DNA of 64,000 bases, from contig CABMJJ010000007.1 in NCBI GenBank assembly GCA_902386555.1, positions 161,514-225,513 of the forward strand. The letters are read 5' to 3'. Positions 8,717 to 17,577 of the stretch are shown here, piece after piece. A model generated the notes under the pieces. It worked only from the letters and a program-made list of their open reading frames with translations. It did no database searches and had not been told where the DNA came from. The position numbers and the translations under genes were made by a program. Within the stretch, counting starts at the first letter, position 1. Each line of letters begins with the position of its first letter. Source of the stretch: Candidatus Bilamarchaeum dharawalense (GTDB lineage Archaea; Micrarchaeota; Micrarchaeia; Anstonellales; Bilamarchaeaceae).

Positions 8717-9355
8717 ATGCCCTTAAATAGAATTAAAAAATTCTTAGTGCCAGAAGACAACGTTTTCTTTGAATTGATGGAGAAACAAGCAGACACGGCA
8801 CATTTGGGATCAGTAGCTCTTTATGATCTTTTAAAAGATTTTAACAATGTTGAAAGCAAAACGAAAAAAATCAAAGATTTGGAACACATTGGAGACCAAT
8901 TAACACGTGAAGTTTACACTGCACTTAATAAGACTTTTATTGTTCCCATAGATCACAGTGACATTTCAACTCTTACCAGCGCTTTGGATAATGTTCTTGA
9001 TTTGCTTGACCATACTGCCACCATGTTTTTCGTCTATGGTATAGAAAAGCCAACACCTCCAATGATACAACTGGCAGAATTATTGGTTGAACAGACAAAG
9101 GAACTCAAAAATGCGGTGGCTGCAATAAACCACTCGCGAACATACAGTAAAGTAGCCCAACATTGCAACAAAATAAAACAACTTGAGATTAGAGCTGATG
9201 AAGTTTATGTTAATGCGATTGCAGCATTGTTCAAGAAAAAAGAGCCAATGGAAGTAATCAAACAAAAAGAAATTTTAGAGTGTCTGGAGTCTGCAACAGA
9301 CAGGGCAGACAAGGCTGCGCAGATCATTTCAGATATAGTAATGAAGCATGCCTAG
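8717..9355 (+). CDS. DUF47/PhoU-like accessory protein of a phosphate transporter
   Basis: A 212-residue helical protein with the pattern FFELMEKQADTAHLGS, then IKDLEHIGDQLTREVYTALN and DRADKAAQIISDIVMKHA. These are hallmarks of the DUF47 (TIGR00153) PhoU-like family, which is usually encoded next to Pit-type permeases and thought to control them. The chosen start is ATG 8717 (MPLNRIKKF) behind a GAGGTG ribosome site; a longer frame from 8666 adds an unrelated N-terminus. The pit gene follows after 29 bases. Confidence 0.9.
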   Translation: MPLNRIKKFLVPEDNVFFELMEKQADTAHLGSVALYDLLKDFNNVESKTKKIKDLEHIGDQLTREVYTALNKTFIVPIDHSDISTLTSALDNVLDLLDHTATMFFVYGIEKPTPPMIQLAELLVEQTKELKNAVAAINHSRTYSKVAQHCNKIKQLEIRADEVYVNAIAALFKKKEPMEVIKQKEILECLESATDRADKAAQIISDIVMKHA

Positions 9356-9384
9356 AACTGAACAAATATATCGGTGATTTTTCG

Positions 9385-10395
9385 ATGATCGAATTGCTCA
9401 TATTAACCATTGTGATGGCATTGATATTTGATTTCCTTAATGGATTTCATGATAGTGCCAATGCAATTTCAACCATAGTAGCAACTCGTGTGATGACACC
9501 AATGCAGGCAGTTTCCATGGCTGCAGTTGGAAACCTGATAGGCCCGCTTTTATTTACAACTGCCATAGCTGCGACAATTGGAAAGGGAATAATTGACACT
9601 TCTGCTATCCAAGCAATATTGCCCCAAGAAACATTTATCGTTATGATTCTGGCAGCCCTTGTGGGTGCCATTGTATGGAATATTATTACATGGTATTTTG
9701 GAATCCCAGTTTCAAGTAGTCATGCGCTTATAGGGGGATTAATTGGAGCTGCAACTGTTGCGGTTGGCCCCCAGGTTCTTCTTGTGAGTGGAATTACCAG
9801 TGTGGTGATATTTATTGTAGTTTCCCCTCTACTTGGTTTTATTTCTGCATTTTTACTTTCATTGGTATTTATGAGGGTATTTAGAAAAACTTCACCACAA
9901 AAAATTAACAGATGGTTCAAAAAACTCCAGATAGTTTCTGCTTTTTTCTATTCAGTAACACATGGAACCAATGATGCCCAGAAGACCATGGGCATAATAA
10001 CAATATTGCTTGTGGCAGGTGGATTTCTCACAGTATTTGATGTCCCGCTTTGGGTTATCCTGGCATGTCATATTTCAATTTGTCTTGGAACCTGGTTGGG
10101 TGGATGGCGCATTGTTAAAACCATGGCCCATAAAATCACCCAGTTAAGACCATATCAGGGATTCTGTGCTGAAACTGCCGGTGGAGTGGTATTGGTTCAG
10201 ATGGCACACATGGGAATACCCGTCAGCACCACTCATGCAATTGCAGGTGCAATAATGGGTGTGGGATCAACCAAAAATCCAAAGAGCGTACGTTGGGGAT
10301 TGAGCAAAAATATTATGATGGCATGGGTGATAACCATTCCATTTAGTGCAATAGTCGCAGGTGTTTCTTTCCTGGTTCTTCATCTATTTGTATAA
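9385..10395 (+). CDS. pit: Inorganic phosphate transporter, Pit family
   Basis: A 336-residue polytopic membrane protein, starting MIELLILTIVMALIF at ATG 9385. It carries the two family signatures in the two inverted halves: FDFLNGFHDSANAIST near the start and TNDAQKTMGII with GIPVSTTHAI later, plus GIPVSSSHALIGG. It should import phosphate with a coupling ion at the cytoplasmic membrane. It is the last gene of the plus-strand run and meets the convergent pilus-locus gene without any gap. Confidence 0.96.
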   Translation: MIELLILTIVMALIFDFLNGFHDSANAISTIVATRVMTPMQAVSMAAVGNLIGPLLFTTAIAATIGKGIIDTSAIQAILPQETFIVMILAALVGAIVWNIITWYFGIPVSSSHALIGGLIGAATVAVGPQVLLVSGITSVVIFIVVSPLLGFISAFLLSLVFMRVFRKTSPQKINRWFKKLQIVSAFFYSVTHGTNDAQKTMGIITILLVAGGFLTVFDVPLWVILACHISICLGTWLGGWRIVKTMAHKITQLRPYQGFCAETAGGVVLVQMAHMGIPVSTTHAIAGAIMGVGSTKNPKSVRWGLSKNIMMAWVITIPFSAIVAGVSFLVLHLFV

Positions 10396-11850
10396 TTAGG
10401 TTCCCAATTGTTTTTGTAAAACTTCTTTGTCAATGGGAAGTTCAATACCAAGAACTCTGTGGATGAAAACAAACATGTCGACTATTTTTGATTTGTCTTT
10501 AGTGATTTTATCTGCCATCTGTTTGATGGTAAGTTCTTTACCGATTAGTTCGTAGAGCATTAGCCCTTCTTTTCCATAAACCTTGTAAACTGAATAACCA
10601 TCGTCACCGTATTTTTTGCGGACATCTGCTCGTGAAACTGCTTTCACAATAAGCATACCGTTTTCCAGCATGAATCTTAGAATTTCAGCTACTTCGTAAA
10701 GTGGGGTATCAAGTTTTAGCGCAAGATCAATAACATCGTTTTTACCATTAAGCTGCTCGGAGATTTTAGTGCCCTTGTCTCCATATTTGAGAAGTAACTT
10801 TGCCTTTCCCTGAACAGATTTGATAATGTCAAGAGGAGCTTTGATTGGAATCTCCACCGGTGATGGAATGGCTTGGGCTTCATCTGGATTGGTATCAAAA
10901 ATAGGTCTGAACCCACCGCTTTCAGCCTGGGAAGTTTGAGGGGTGGAAACCTGTTGGGTTGTGGTAGATGGACCAGGACCAAATGCAGATTTGGTTTGGG
11001 AAGAGGATGGACCAGAACCCTTTGGATAGTCCAATTTGATTATGCCCTGTTCATCCATGAAATCTAGAATTTCAACTAATTTGGGCTCGGTGAGACCAGT
11101 TTCACGCATTATTTCTTCAGCAGTTCTCTGACCATCTATAAGTGCATAGACACGAAGTCCAATGTCACCGTATTTATCAGAAATTATCTTTTCAACAGGG
11201 CTTAACTCTGGTTCTGAGGAAATTGGCTCTTTTGTTTCTTCAAAAGCAGTAATTGTGATCTCTTCGGATTCGTTTGTTTCTTCAGGTTTTTCTTCTGGCT
11301 CGATTTCTTCGCTCTCCTCAACTTTTTCCTCGGGTTGTTCGGGGATATCTTCGCTTTCGCTGATTGGGTGAATTTCTTCACCGGGACCGCTTACTTCGAT
11401 GCCTTCAATTTCTGTTTTTTCTTCAGTCTCTTCGACTTTTGGTTTCTTTTTCTTTTGAGGCTTTGGCTCATCCTGGAGAGGTTGAATATCCGGTTCAATT
11501 TCAAGTTGCTCTTCTGGAGAAATATCCTCAAGCTTACGAGCTGGTGTGACTGGTTCCTCTGGCTCTTCGATTTCAACTTCCTTTGTTTCTGGAACTGGAG
11601 CTTTTTTACCTTTTACCGGTTCAAGCTCCACCATGCCAACGTCATGCATGAAACTAATTATTTGATCGAATAGAGCAGCTTCAATACCAAGATCTTTCTT
11701 CAGTTCATGGGAAGTTCTTTTGCCAGTGATGGCCTTGTAAACCTGAAGTCCAACCTCGCCAAATTTCTTAATAAGAAGATTTTGATTTTTAAAACGTTGA
11801 AGTGGACCCTTTTCGATTTTTTGTATTTTGTAATCTGGACTATCAGGCAT
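10396..11850 (-). CDS. Acidic protein with four winged-helix-like repeats
   Basis: A 484-residue soluble protein. A repeated unit of about 50 residues, with core K-[YF]-G-[DE]-x-G-x-x-[VI]-[YS] and a later FM-x-x-x-G-[MI] ending, occurs at about 25-75, 215-270, 345-400 and 405-480. Each unit has the helix-helix-helix-wing rhythm of a winged helix. Residues about 80-210 form a long Glu/Pro-rich linker. The start is ATG 11850 (MPDSPDYK). Head-to-head placement with the pilus locus suggests a regulatory or scaffolding role there. I know of no named family; DNA binding is possible but the strong acidity speaks for protein contacts. Confidence 0.6.
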   Translation of the reverse strand: MPDSPDYKIQKIEKGPLQRFKNQNLLIKKFGEVGLQVYKAITGKRTSHELKKDLGIEAALFDQIISFMHDVGMVELEPVKGKKAPVPETKEVEIEEPEEPVTPARKLEDISPEEQLEIEPDIQPLQDEPKPQKKKKPKVEETEEKTEIEGIEVSGPGEEIHPISESEDIPEQPEEKVEESEEIEPEEKPEETNESEEITITAFEETKEPISSEPELSPVEKIISDKYGDIGLRVYALIDGQRTAEEIMRETGLTEPKLVEILDFMDEQGIIKLDYPKGSGPSSSQTKSAFGPGPSTTTQQVSTPQTSQAESGGFRPIFDTNPDEAQAIPSPVEIPIKAPLDIIKSVQGKAKLLLKYGDKGTKISEQLNGKNDVIDLALKLDTPLYEVAEILRFMLENGMLIVKAVSRADVRKKYGDDGYSVYKVYGKEGLMLYELIGKELTIKQMADKITKDKSKIVDMFVFIHRVLGIELPIDKEVLQKQLGT

Positions 11851-11916
11851 TAGAACCACTTATTCACTAGAATAATTATCAAAATGTTTATTAACATAGG
11901 ACATTTATATTAGCAC

Positions 11917-13641
11917 ATGGAGTTCGACGAGCTACTGATTACTACGGGTGTTGACGCACTCGTACGCCTAGTTAAAGAAAAACAGAGAATCGAACTGGAA
12001 ACCGCTTCTTCTCTCCTTAATATACCCCAAGAAACATTGGAAGAATGGGCACGGGTTCTTGAAGAGGAAAGTATTCTTAGAATGGAATTCAGACTCACTA
12101 AAGTTTATCTGATCTGGGTCAAACCAAGTGAAGACGAGGTTGCCACAGAAAAACAATCATTCTATGAAGAGAAGAAGGATGTGGAAAGCCAGGTGGATCA
12201 GTTTAAACAAAAGATCTCATCTGAAACAGTTGAATTGACTGAACTCAAGAGATTGTTTTCCGAATTTTACGCGAAGATGTATACCAAGGTTGAGGAACTG
12301 GAAAAGAAGGTGGCACCGGTTCCAGCTGCAAAGACACTGTCAGAAGATGCCCTGGTAAAATATACCAATGAACTAACTGGATTGGAAACAAAATTAACTG
12401 ATATTAAATTAGCACTTACTGATGTGAAAAATGAGATTAACAGTGTTGGCGTTGGAAGAGATGATAGCCCGAGCCAAGAATTGGTTAAAAAAATAGAGGG
12501 CAACTCCAGTGAAATAAAGGAGATACAACAAAGCATTGAAGAACTTAAGAAAAAAGCCATGCAACAGGAAGGACAGAATGAAGTGTCCCTGCCAACAGTG
12601 AAAGACATAAAGAAAAAATTCGAAACTTTCCAAAGAGATTTTACTTCACTTCGATCTAAAAATGCTCAAATACGAGAGGACATGCTGAGCTTGCATGAAA
12701 GTTCTGAAATACTAAAAAGTGTGGCCGAATCCATAATGGGCCAGGAAGACAAGATAAATGCTCTCAGAAAGGATGCCCAACAGGTTTCGCAGGATATAGA
12801 AAAGATGGTTGAAAAGACAACACAACTTTCAAGAGAAGCAAAGCAGAATGTGGATTTGATGGATAGATTGGGAACGTCTGTGGATGTTGCCAAAAATGTT
12901 TTGAACAAATTCCCAAGCCAGGAGAGTGTCATTGCAACTCTGGATAAATTGAAAGCAGATGAGGATGCTCTTGCAGAGAAAAATGATTCCCTGGCTAAGA
13001 TAATTGAAGCCGTTGGCGGAAAACAGGTTACTGCCAAACAACTTACCGAATTGGTGCAGAAACTTGATGAAAAACTGGAGCAGGCAAAGCAGGATGTGGA
13101 AGGCCTGAATTCGACTTTGAACGAGGAAAAGGGAACCTATTTAACATTCCAAAAAATAAAAGAGAGAATTGTGCCATCCATCGAAGGATATCAAACCCAG
13201 CTTGACACAATGGAGCAGAGAATAGTAAAAATACGTGATGAAACAAGGGATCAGATAAAAAACATAAAAACTGAGACGCAAAAACTTGAAACATCGCTCC
13301 AAGATGGGGGAGAGATGGGCGAAATGGTAAAGGTTGCCCAGGAGATAAAAGAAAAGAAGAAAGTTCTTGATGAAATAAAACAGACCTTTGATAGTTTAAC
13401 AGAAATTTCAGATAATCTTAACAAGAGGGCAACTCTGCTCTCAAGAGAAGCAAAACTATTGGAAATACGATCGGGCAGTGCTCCTCTGGCAACTGAAGTG
13501 GTTAGTGGCAAAACAGAAACACCAGAACAGAAAGAAAAAAGCGTCCGCCAGCAATTGGAACTAAGTGAAGAGGAGGAGCTTGAATTTAGAAGAAAGAGAG
13601 AGGAATTGAAGAAACTAATACAGAAATTGTGGGAAGAATAA
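11917..13641 (+). CDS. Winged-helix plus long coiled-coil protein of the pilus locus
   Basis: A 574-residue protein. Residues 1-75 (for example VDALVRLVKEKQRIELETAS, then LNIPQETLEEWARVLEEE) read as a winged-helix domain. From about 80 to 540 it is almost continuous charged heptad-like helix (EELEKKV, LETKLTDIKL, KKIEGNSSEIKEIQ), that is a long coiled coil. It lacks a signal peptide or membrane segment. A TTTATTAAC element about 27 bases upstream of the ATG suggests a leaderless transcript. It starts the plus-strand pilus operon 45 bases before the ATPase, and so is likely a cytoplasmic structural or regulatory component (inference). Confidence 0.65.
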   Translation: MEFDELLITTGVDALVRLVKEKQRIELETASSLLNIPQETLEEWARVLEEESILRMEFRLTKVYLIWVKPSEDEVATEKQSFYEEKKDVESQVDQFKQKISSETVELTELKRLFSEFYAKMYTKVEELEKKVAPVPAAKTLSEDALVKYTNELTGLETKLTDIKLALTDVKNEINSVGVGRDDSPSQELVKKIEGNSSEIKEIQQSIEELKKKAMQQEGQNEVSLPTVKDIKKKFETFQRDFTSLRSKNAQIREDMLSLHESSEILKSVAESIMGQEDKINALRKDAQQVSQDIEKMVEKTTQLSREAKQNVDLMDRLGTSVDVAKNVLNKFPSQESVIATLDKLKADEDALAEKNDSLAKIIEAVGGKQVTAKQLTELVQKLDEKLEQAKQDVEGLNSTLNEEKGTYLTFQKIKERIVPSIEGYQTQLDTMEQRIVKIRDETRDQIKNIKTETQKLETSLQDGGEMGEMVKVAQEIKEKKKVLDEIKQTFDSLTEISDNLNKRATLLSREAKLLEIRSGSAPLATEVVSGKTETPEQKEKSVRQQLELSEEEELEFRRKREELKKLIQKLWEE

Positions 13642-13697
13642 TCTTCATCGTAAGAAACAATAAAAATTGTATTAAGAATAGGTAAATGGTGAATGCT

Positions 13698-15239
13698 ATG
13701 CCAAAAGATCAGACAAAAGATGGGGAAGAACCAACGGAAGAAACCATAAAACCAAGAGTAACCCTGTTGTCATCCTATAATTTTGTAAGTGAAAAACTAC
13801 CCATTGAGGTAAAAATTTTCAAGAAAAACGATTACGTACCCCGTTATGAAATAACCATTCCAGGCATAGCAGAAGGTACAAAACTGATACTGGAAACCAA
13901 ACTTAAAGGGGAATTGGTAACCGAAGTAAAACTTGATATCAGCGAGATATTGGACCCGAAAAAATTTGATGAGGTTAAAGCCAAATTCTTGGAGGCCGCA
14001 AAAAGAATTTTAACCAGAAATTTCCCATCACTTCCAGATGATAAAAAAGAAATCCTTGCTGTTTATTTACTTCAAAAAACATTGGGATTGGGTGAAATAG
14101 AAGCACTGCTGGCTGATGAACAACTGGAAGAAGTTGTAATCAACAATTCAAGAGAACCAGTTTGGATTTACCACAAACAATTTGGATGGTGTAAGACCAA
14201 TCTCAAAATCAAAAACGAGGAAATGGTCTATGACTATGCTTCCATGATAGCAAGAAAAATTGGTAGACAGATAAATGTGCTTACTCCAATGCTTGATGCT
14301 CATCTGCCAACAGGGGATCGTGTCAATGCAACCCTCTATCCAATTTCGTCATTTGGAAATACGATAACAATAAGAAAATTCTCAAGAAACCCATGGACCA
14401 TAACCAGTTTTATTAAATCAAAAACCATTACCACCGACGTGGCTGCGCTTATTTGGCTTTGCATACAGAATGAACTTTCACTGTTGGTATCGGGTGGAAC
14501 TGGGAGTGGTAAAACCTCATTCCTAAATGCAATGGCAGGACTTATTCCTGCAAATCAGCGTATAGTTACCATAGAAGATACGCGAGAACTTACGCTGCCT
14601 TCATTCCTCCACTGGGTACCCATGGTCATAAGAGAACCAAATCCAGAAGGAAAGGGCGAAGTTAAAATGCTTGACTTGATGGTCAATGCTCTTCGTCAGA
14701 GACCGGATCGTATTTTGGTTGGAGAAATTAGAAGACAGGAAGAAGCCGAGGTTATGTTTGAAGCCATGCACACTGGCCACAGTGTCTATGCCACACTCCA
14801 TGCAGATAATGCAGATCAGACCATATCCAGATTGACAAATCCACCCATTAACATACCCCATGAAATGCTGGATGCACTTTCAGGAATTGTCGTTGCCTTC
14901 AGACATAGAAGATTTGGGATTAGAAGAATTTTGGAATTTGCTGAAGTCACAAAGAAGGGTGGAGTGAACACACTCTATAGATGGGATGTGAAAAGCGATA
15001 AAACCAAGGGCGTGCAGAAAATGACAAGCCTGGTAGACACTTTGATGCTATATTCAGGAATGGGTGAAAAAGAAATCGAAGAAGACATGGAAGAAAAGAT
15101 TGGTGTGCTTGATTGGATGACCAGAAGAGGATATGATGGCGTTGATCAGGTGGGCCACATAGTGTCAAATTATTACATGAACACTGACGAAGTATTGGAA
15201 GCAGTGAAGAAAGGAAGGGACTGGGATTTCAAGATATAG
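13698..15239 (+). CDS. Type II/IV secretion system ATPase (FlaI/TadA/GspE-like)
   Basis: A 513-residue cytoplasmic ATPase. It has an N-terminal domain (LGLGEIEALLADEQLEEVVI, the usual N2 helix), Walker A SGGTGSGKTSFLNAM at about 265-279, Asp box ITIEDTREL-type IEDTREL, Walker B DRILVGEIRRQEEAEVMFEA and the His box HTGHSVYATLHADNA. These define the VirB11/TadA/FlaI family that powers pilus assembly and secretion. The start is placed at ATG 13698, preceded by GGTGA. Two TadB/TadC-like genes and a pilin follow, so it is the motor of this pilus system. The other candidate identity, archaellum motor ArlI, is less likely because other arl genes are missing. Confidence 0.93.
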   Translation: MPKDQTKDGEEPTEETIKPRVTLLSSYNFVSEKLPIEVKIFKKNDYVPRYEITIPGIAEGTKLILETKLKGELVTEVKLDISEILDPKKFDEVKAKFLEAAKRILTRNFPSLPDDKKEILAVYLLQKTLGLGEIEALLADEQLEEVVINNSREPVWIYHKQFGWCKTNLKIKNEEMVYDYASMIARKIGRQINVLTPMLDAHLPTGDRVNATLYPISSFGNTITIRKFSRNPWTITSFIKSKTITTDVAALIWLCIQNELSLLVSGGTGSGKTSFLNAMAGLIPANQRIVTIEDTRELTLPSFLHWVPMVIREPNPEGKGEVKMLDLMVNALRQRPDRILVGEIRRQEEAEVMFEAMHTGHSVYATLHADNADQTISRLTNPPINIPHEMLDALSGIVVAFRHRRFGIRRILEFAEVTKKGGVNTLYRWDVKSDKTKGVQKMTSLVDTLMLYSGMGEKEIEEDMEEKIGVLDWMTRRGYDGVDQVGHIVSNYYMNTDEVLEAVKKGRDWDFKI

Positions 15240-15247
15240 GGGAAAAA

Positions 15248-16678
15248 ATGGCAACTGAATTCGAAATAAGCATAGAGGAAGCAAAAAAGCTTGAAGGCAA
15301 GATAGTGGAGTATGCACCCTACAAAGGAGAGATAGAGATAGAAAAAACAATGGAATTGGAACCAGTAGAATATATTGATCTGACCTATGATGATTTGCTA
15401 AATATTTATGAGAGAGATCAAAAAATTATCAGTACCGCTTCCATGGGGATATTAACTAGCAGAGAAGAGGTAGAGATAAAGGCAACCCCGAAAGTAGTGG
15501 AGACCGAAGAAGTTGAAACAAGACTACGGGAAATGACCACTGAGACTCTTCAAAAGGCAGAGGAAGTTGGAAAAGAGCCCATGGTTGTTGAAGTTCCAGT
15601 TGAAACAAAACCAGTACAGAATAAAATAGAATTCGAAGTTCGCACAGTTTCAGAACCAGAGATACCAAAACCAACAATAGAAAGAAGTCAAGAGGAACCC
15701 CAACAAGAAAGAAAGGTTATTGTGGCCAACGTACCCCCAGCATTAAGAGAATCCCCAACTGAAGCAGCATCAGAAAAATATGGTAGAATGGAGGAACAGA
15801 TAAGAGCCACCATAGGTGAAAGGGCAGACGAACTTACACTAAAGAAAAAAATGCTTGATCTGACAAAACAGCTTTTCAAAGAAAAGACAACTGATAAACG
15901 GGAAGAGTTGAAACTTCAGATCACCATCTTGAAGAATATGCTTACCGGTGCTCAGAGTGGAGCAACCAAATCAAAAAAGAAACAGGAAGATGCAACCCAC
16001 ACCAAACTCTTTGAAGCCATGATTAACGGCCACCAGGCAGAACTGGCACAAACAAAAGAAAGCATAATGGATTCATACAAAAAACAAATTGCAGAGATCA
16101 AAAAGAAATTCTACGCAGATTTGGAGGGAGTGGAAGACCAGACTAGAAAAAGAGAGATTCTGGAATCATTTGTATTTTCCATTACATCGCTTGCTGAACA
16201 GATACCAGAGGTCCTGGATAAATATACGGATTTCACTGTCAAAAAACACACTGCAGAACTGGAGAAAATCAGGGAGTCCTTAGACAGTGATGAAAGGAGT
16301 ACCATGACCACGGTCAACGATAGAATTGAATACATAAAGAACAACTACAGCCAGGAATTTGTAGTTGTAAAAGGGATAATTGGAAAAGAAATTGAAAACC
16401 TGATAGATGTGGCTGGAGTCGAGGTTTTCAGAAAGCCAGAAGAAAAACAAAAAGAATCTGAGTCAAAGGTACATGACCTGGTCAGAGAGATAAATGAAAC
16501 TGACGAAGGAACCTTGCTCTACTATTTACATTCCAATGATGTGGAGTATTATAGAAAATACGAACACAAAGAGATATCAAAATCAGAAGCCATTTTCAAA
16601 GCAAAGGAATTGATGGCCCATGAGAAAGGCTTAAGTGATAGTACGGTTAGAAAATATTTCAGTCAAAAGGAGGGCTAA
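15248..16678 (+). CDS. Coiled-coil protein between pilus ATPase and TadB-like gene
   Basis: A 476-residue soluble protein with AGGGG ribosome site eight bases after the ATPase stop. The N-terminal 60 residues contain a short beta-like segment (LEGKIVEYAPYKGEIEI), followed by a disordered Pro/Glu stretch (about 70-190) and a long charged helical region (190-430, AELAQTKESIMDSYKKQIAE). The C-terminus (DLVREINETDEGTLLYYLHS...) looks like a small helical domain. No known family is recognised. Its position inside the operon suggests a cytoplasmic platform or ATPase partner specific to this lineage's pilus. Confidence 0.65.
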   Translation: MATEFEISIEEAKKLEGKIVEYAPYKGEIEIEKTMELEPVEYIDLTYDDLLNIYERDQKIISTASMGILTSREEVEIKATPKVVETEEVETRLREMTTETLQKAEEVGKEPMVVEVPVETKPVQNKIEFEVRTVSEPEIPKPTIERSQEEPQQERKVIVANVPPALRESPTEAASEKYGRMEEQIRATIGERADELTLKKKMLDLTKQLFKEKTTDKREELKLQITILKNMLTGAQSGATKSKKKQEDATHTKLFEAMINGHQAELAQTKESIMDSYKKQIAEIKKKFYADLEGVEDQTRKREILESFVFSITSLAEQIPEVLDKYTDFTVKKHTAELEKIRESLDSDERSTMTTVNDRIEYIKNNYSQEFVVVKGIIGKEIENLIDVAGVEVFRKPEEKQKESESKVHDLVREINETDEGTLLYYLHSNDVEYYRKYEHKEISKSEAIFKAKELMAHEKGLSDSTVRKYFSQKEG

Positions 16679-16679
16679 G

Positions 16680-17567
16680 ATGGAGCAATTTAAGAGCCAG
16701 CCAAAGAAAAAAGATATATTCACCGGAATAGCAGAAATGGTTTCGGTTAGGTTCCCAGATCTAAAAAAGAAGCTGAAGATGGCAGACATTAATGAAACGC
16801 CAACTGAATTCCTGGAGAAACTTGTTCGATCAGGAATATTTATTACAGTCGGATTGGTTGTCCTTGCCTATTTGGTTATGTGGGAAACCCTTAGCTATGA
16901 TCTTGTGTACAAACCAATAAACGGGATACTCATGCTTCTTGCTCCATTGGTGATCATACCTCCAGTGGTATTTTTCTATCTCATGTTATACCCAGATGCG
17001 GCAATCATGAGAAGACAGAAGGAAATGGACTATGAAATTGTTTTTGCCGGAAGACATATAGTGATTGCTCTTAAATCGGGGATGCCACTTTTCGATACTT
17101 TCGTTGGTGCCTCAACTGGCTATGGAGCGGTGAGTACCGAATTCAGAAGAATAGTGGATCAGGTTACGCTGGGAGTGCCGGTAACCCAGGCAATACGAGA
17201 TGTGGTTCAGTACAATCCATCCAAATATTTCACAAGAATATTGATGCAGATAACCAACTCGCTTTCAAGTGGTTCAGACCTTGCCAGTTCGTTGGAAAGT
17301 GTAATTGAACAGATATCAAAAGAACAGATGATTTCGTTGAAAGAATATAGCCAAAAACTTACACCAATAGTTATGTTCTACATGGTATTTGGAATAATAG
17401 TACCGTCTTTGGGTGTGGTACTGGCAACGGTGGTGTTTTCAGCCATTAGTGGTGGGGTAAAGGGACTTTCATCGGTTCTGCTTGTGGAGATATTCCTTTT
17501 GATAACGGTGGTGCAATTCCTGTTCCTGGGATTTGTAGAAAGCTCAAGGCCAAAGTACCTTATATAA
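16680..17567 (+). CDS. TadB-like pilus assembly membrane protein (T2SSF domain)
   Basis: A 295-residue membrane protein starting MEQFKSQPKKK at 16680, behind a GGAGGG ribosome site that overlaps the end of the upstream gene. Two membrane helices at about 55-75 and 85-105 precede a cytoplasmic T2SSF domain (DYEIVFAGRHIVIALKSGMP, then SLSSGSDLASSLESV); a helix pair closes the protein. This is the family of inner-membrane platform proteins (GspF/TadB/TadC/FlaJ). It is about half the size of typical archaeal FlaJ, so it should pair with the next gene product. Confidence 0.88.
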   Translation: MEQFKSQPKKKDIFTGIAEMVSVRFPDLKKKLKMADINETPTEFLEKLVRSGIFITVGLVVLAYLVMWETLSYDLVYKPINGILMLLAPLVIIPPVVFFYLMLYPDAAIMRRQKEMDYEIVFAGRHIVIALKSGMPLFDTFVGASTGYGAVSTEFRRIVDQVTLGVPVTQAIRDVVQYNPSKYFTRILMQITNSLSSGSDLASSLESVIEQISKEQMISLKEYSQKLTPIVMFYMVFGIIVPSLGVVLATVVFSAISGGVKGLSSVLLVEIFLLITVVQFLFLGFVESSRPKYLI

Positions 17568-17577
17568 CGGTGGACAA

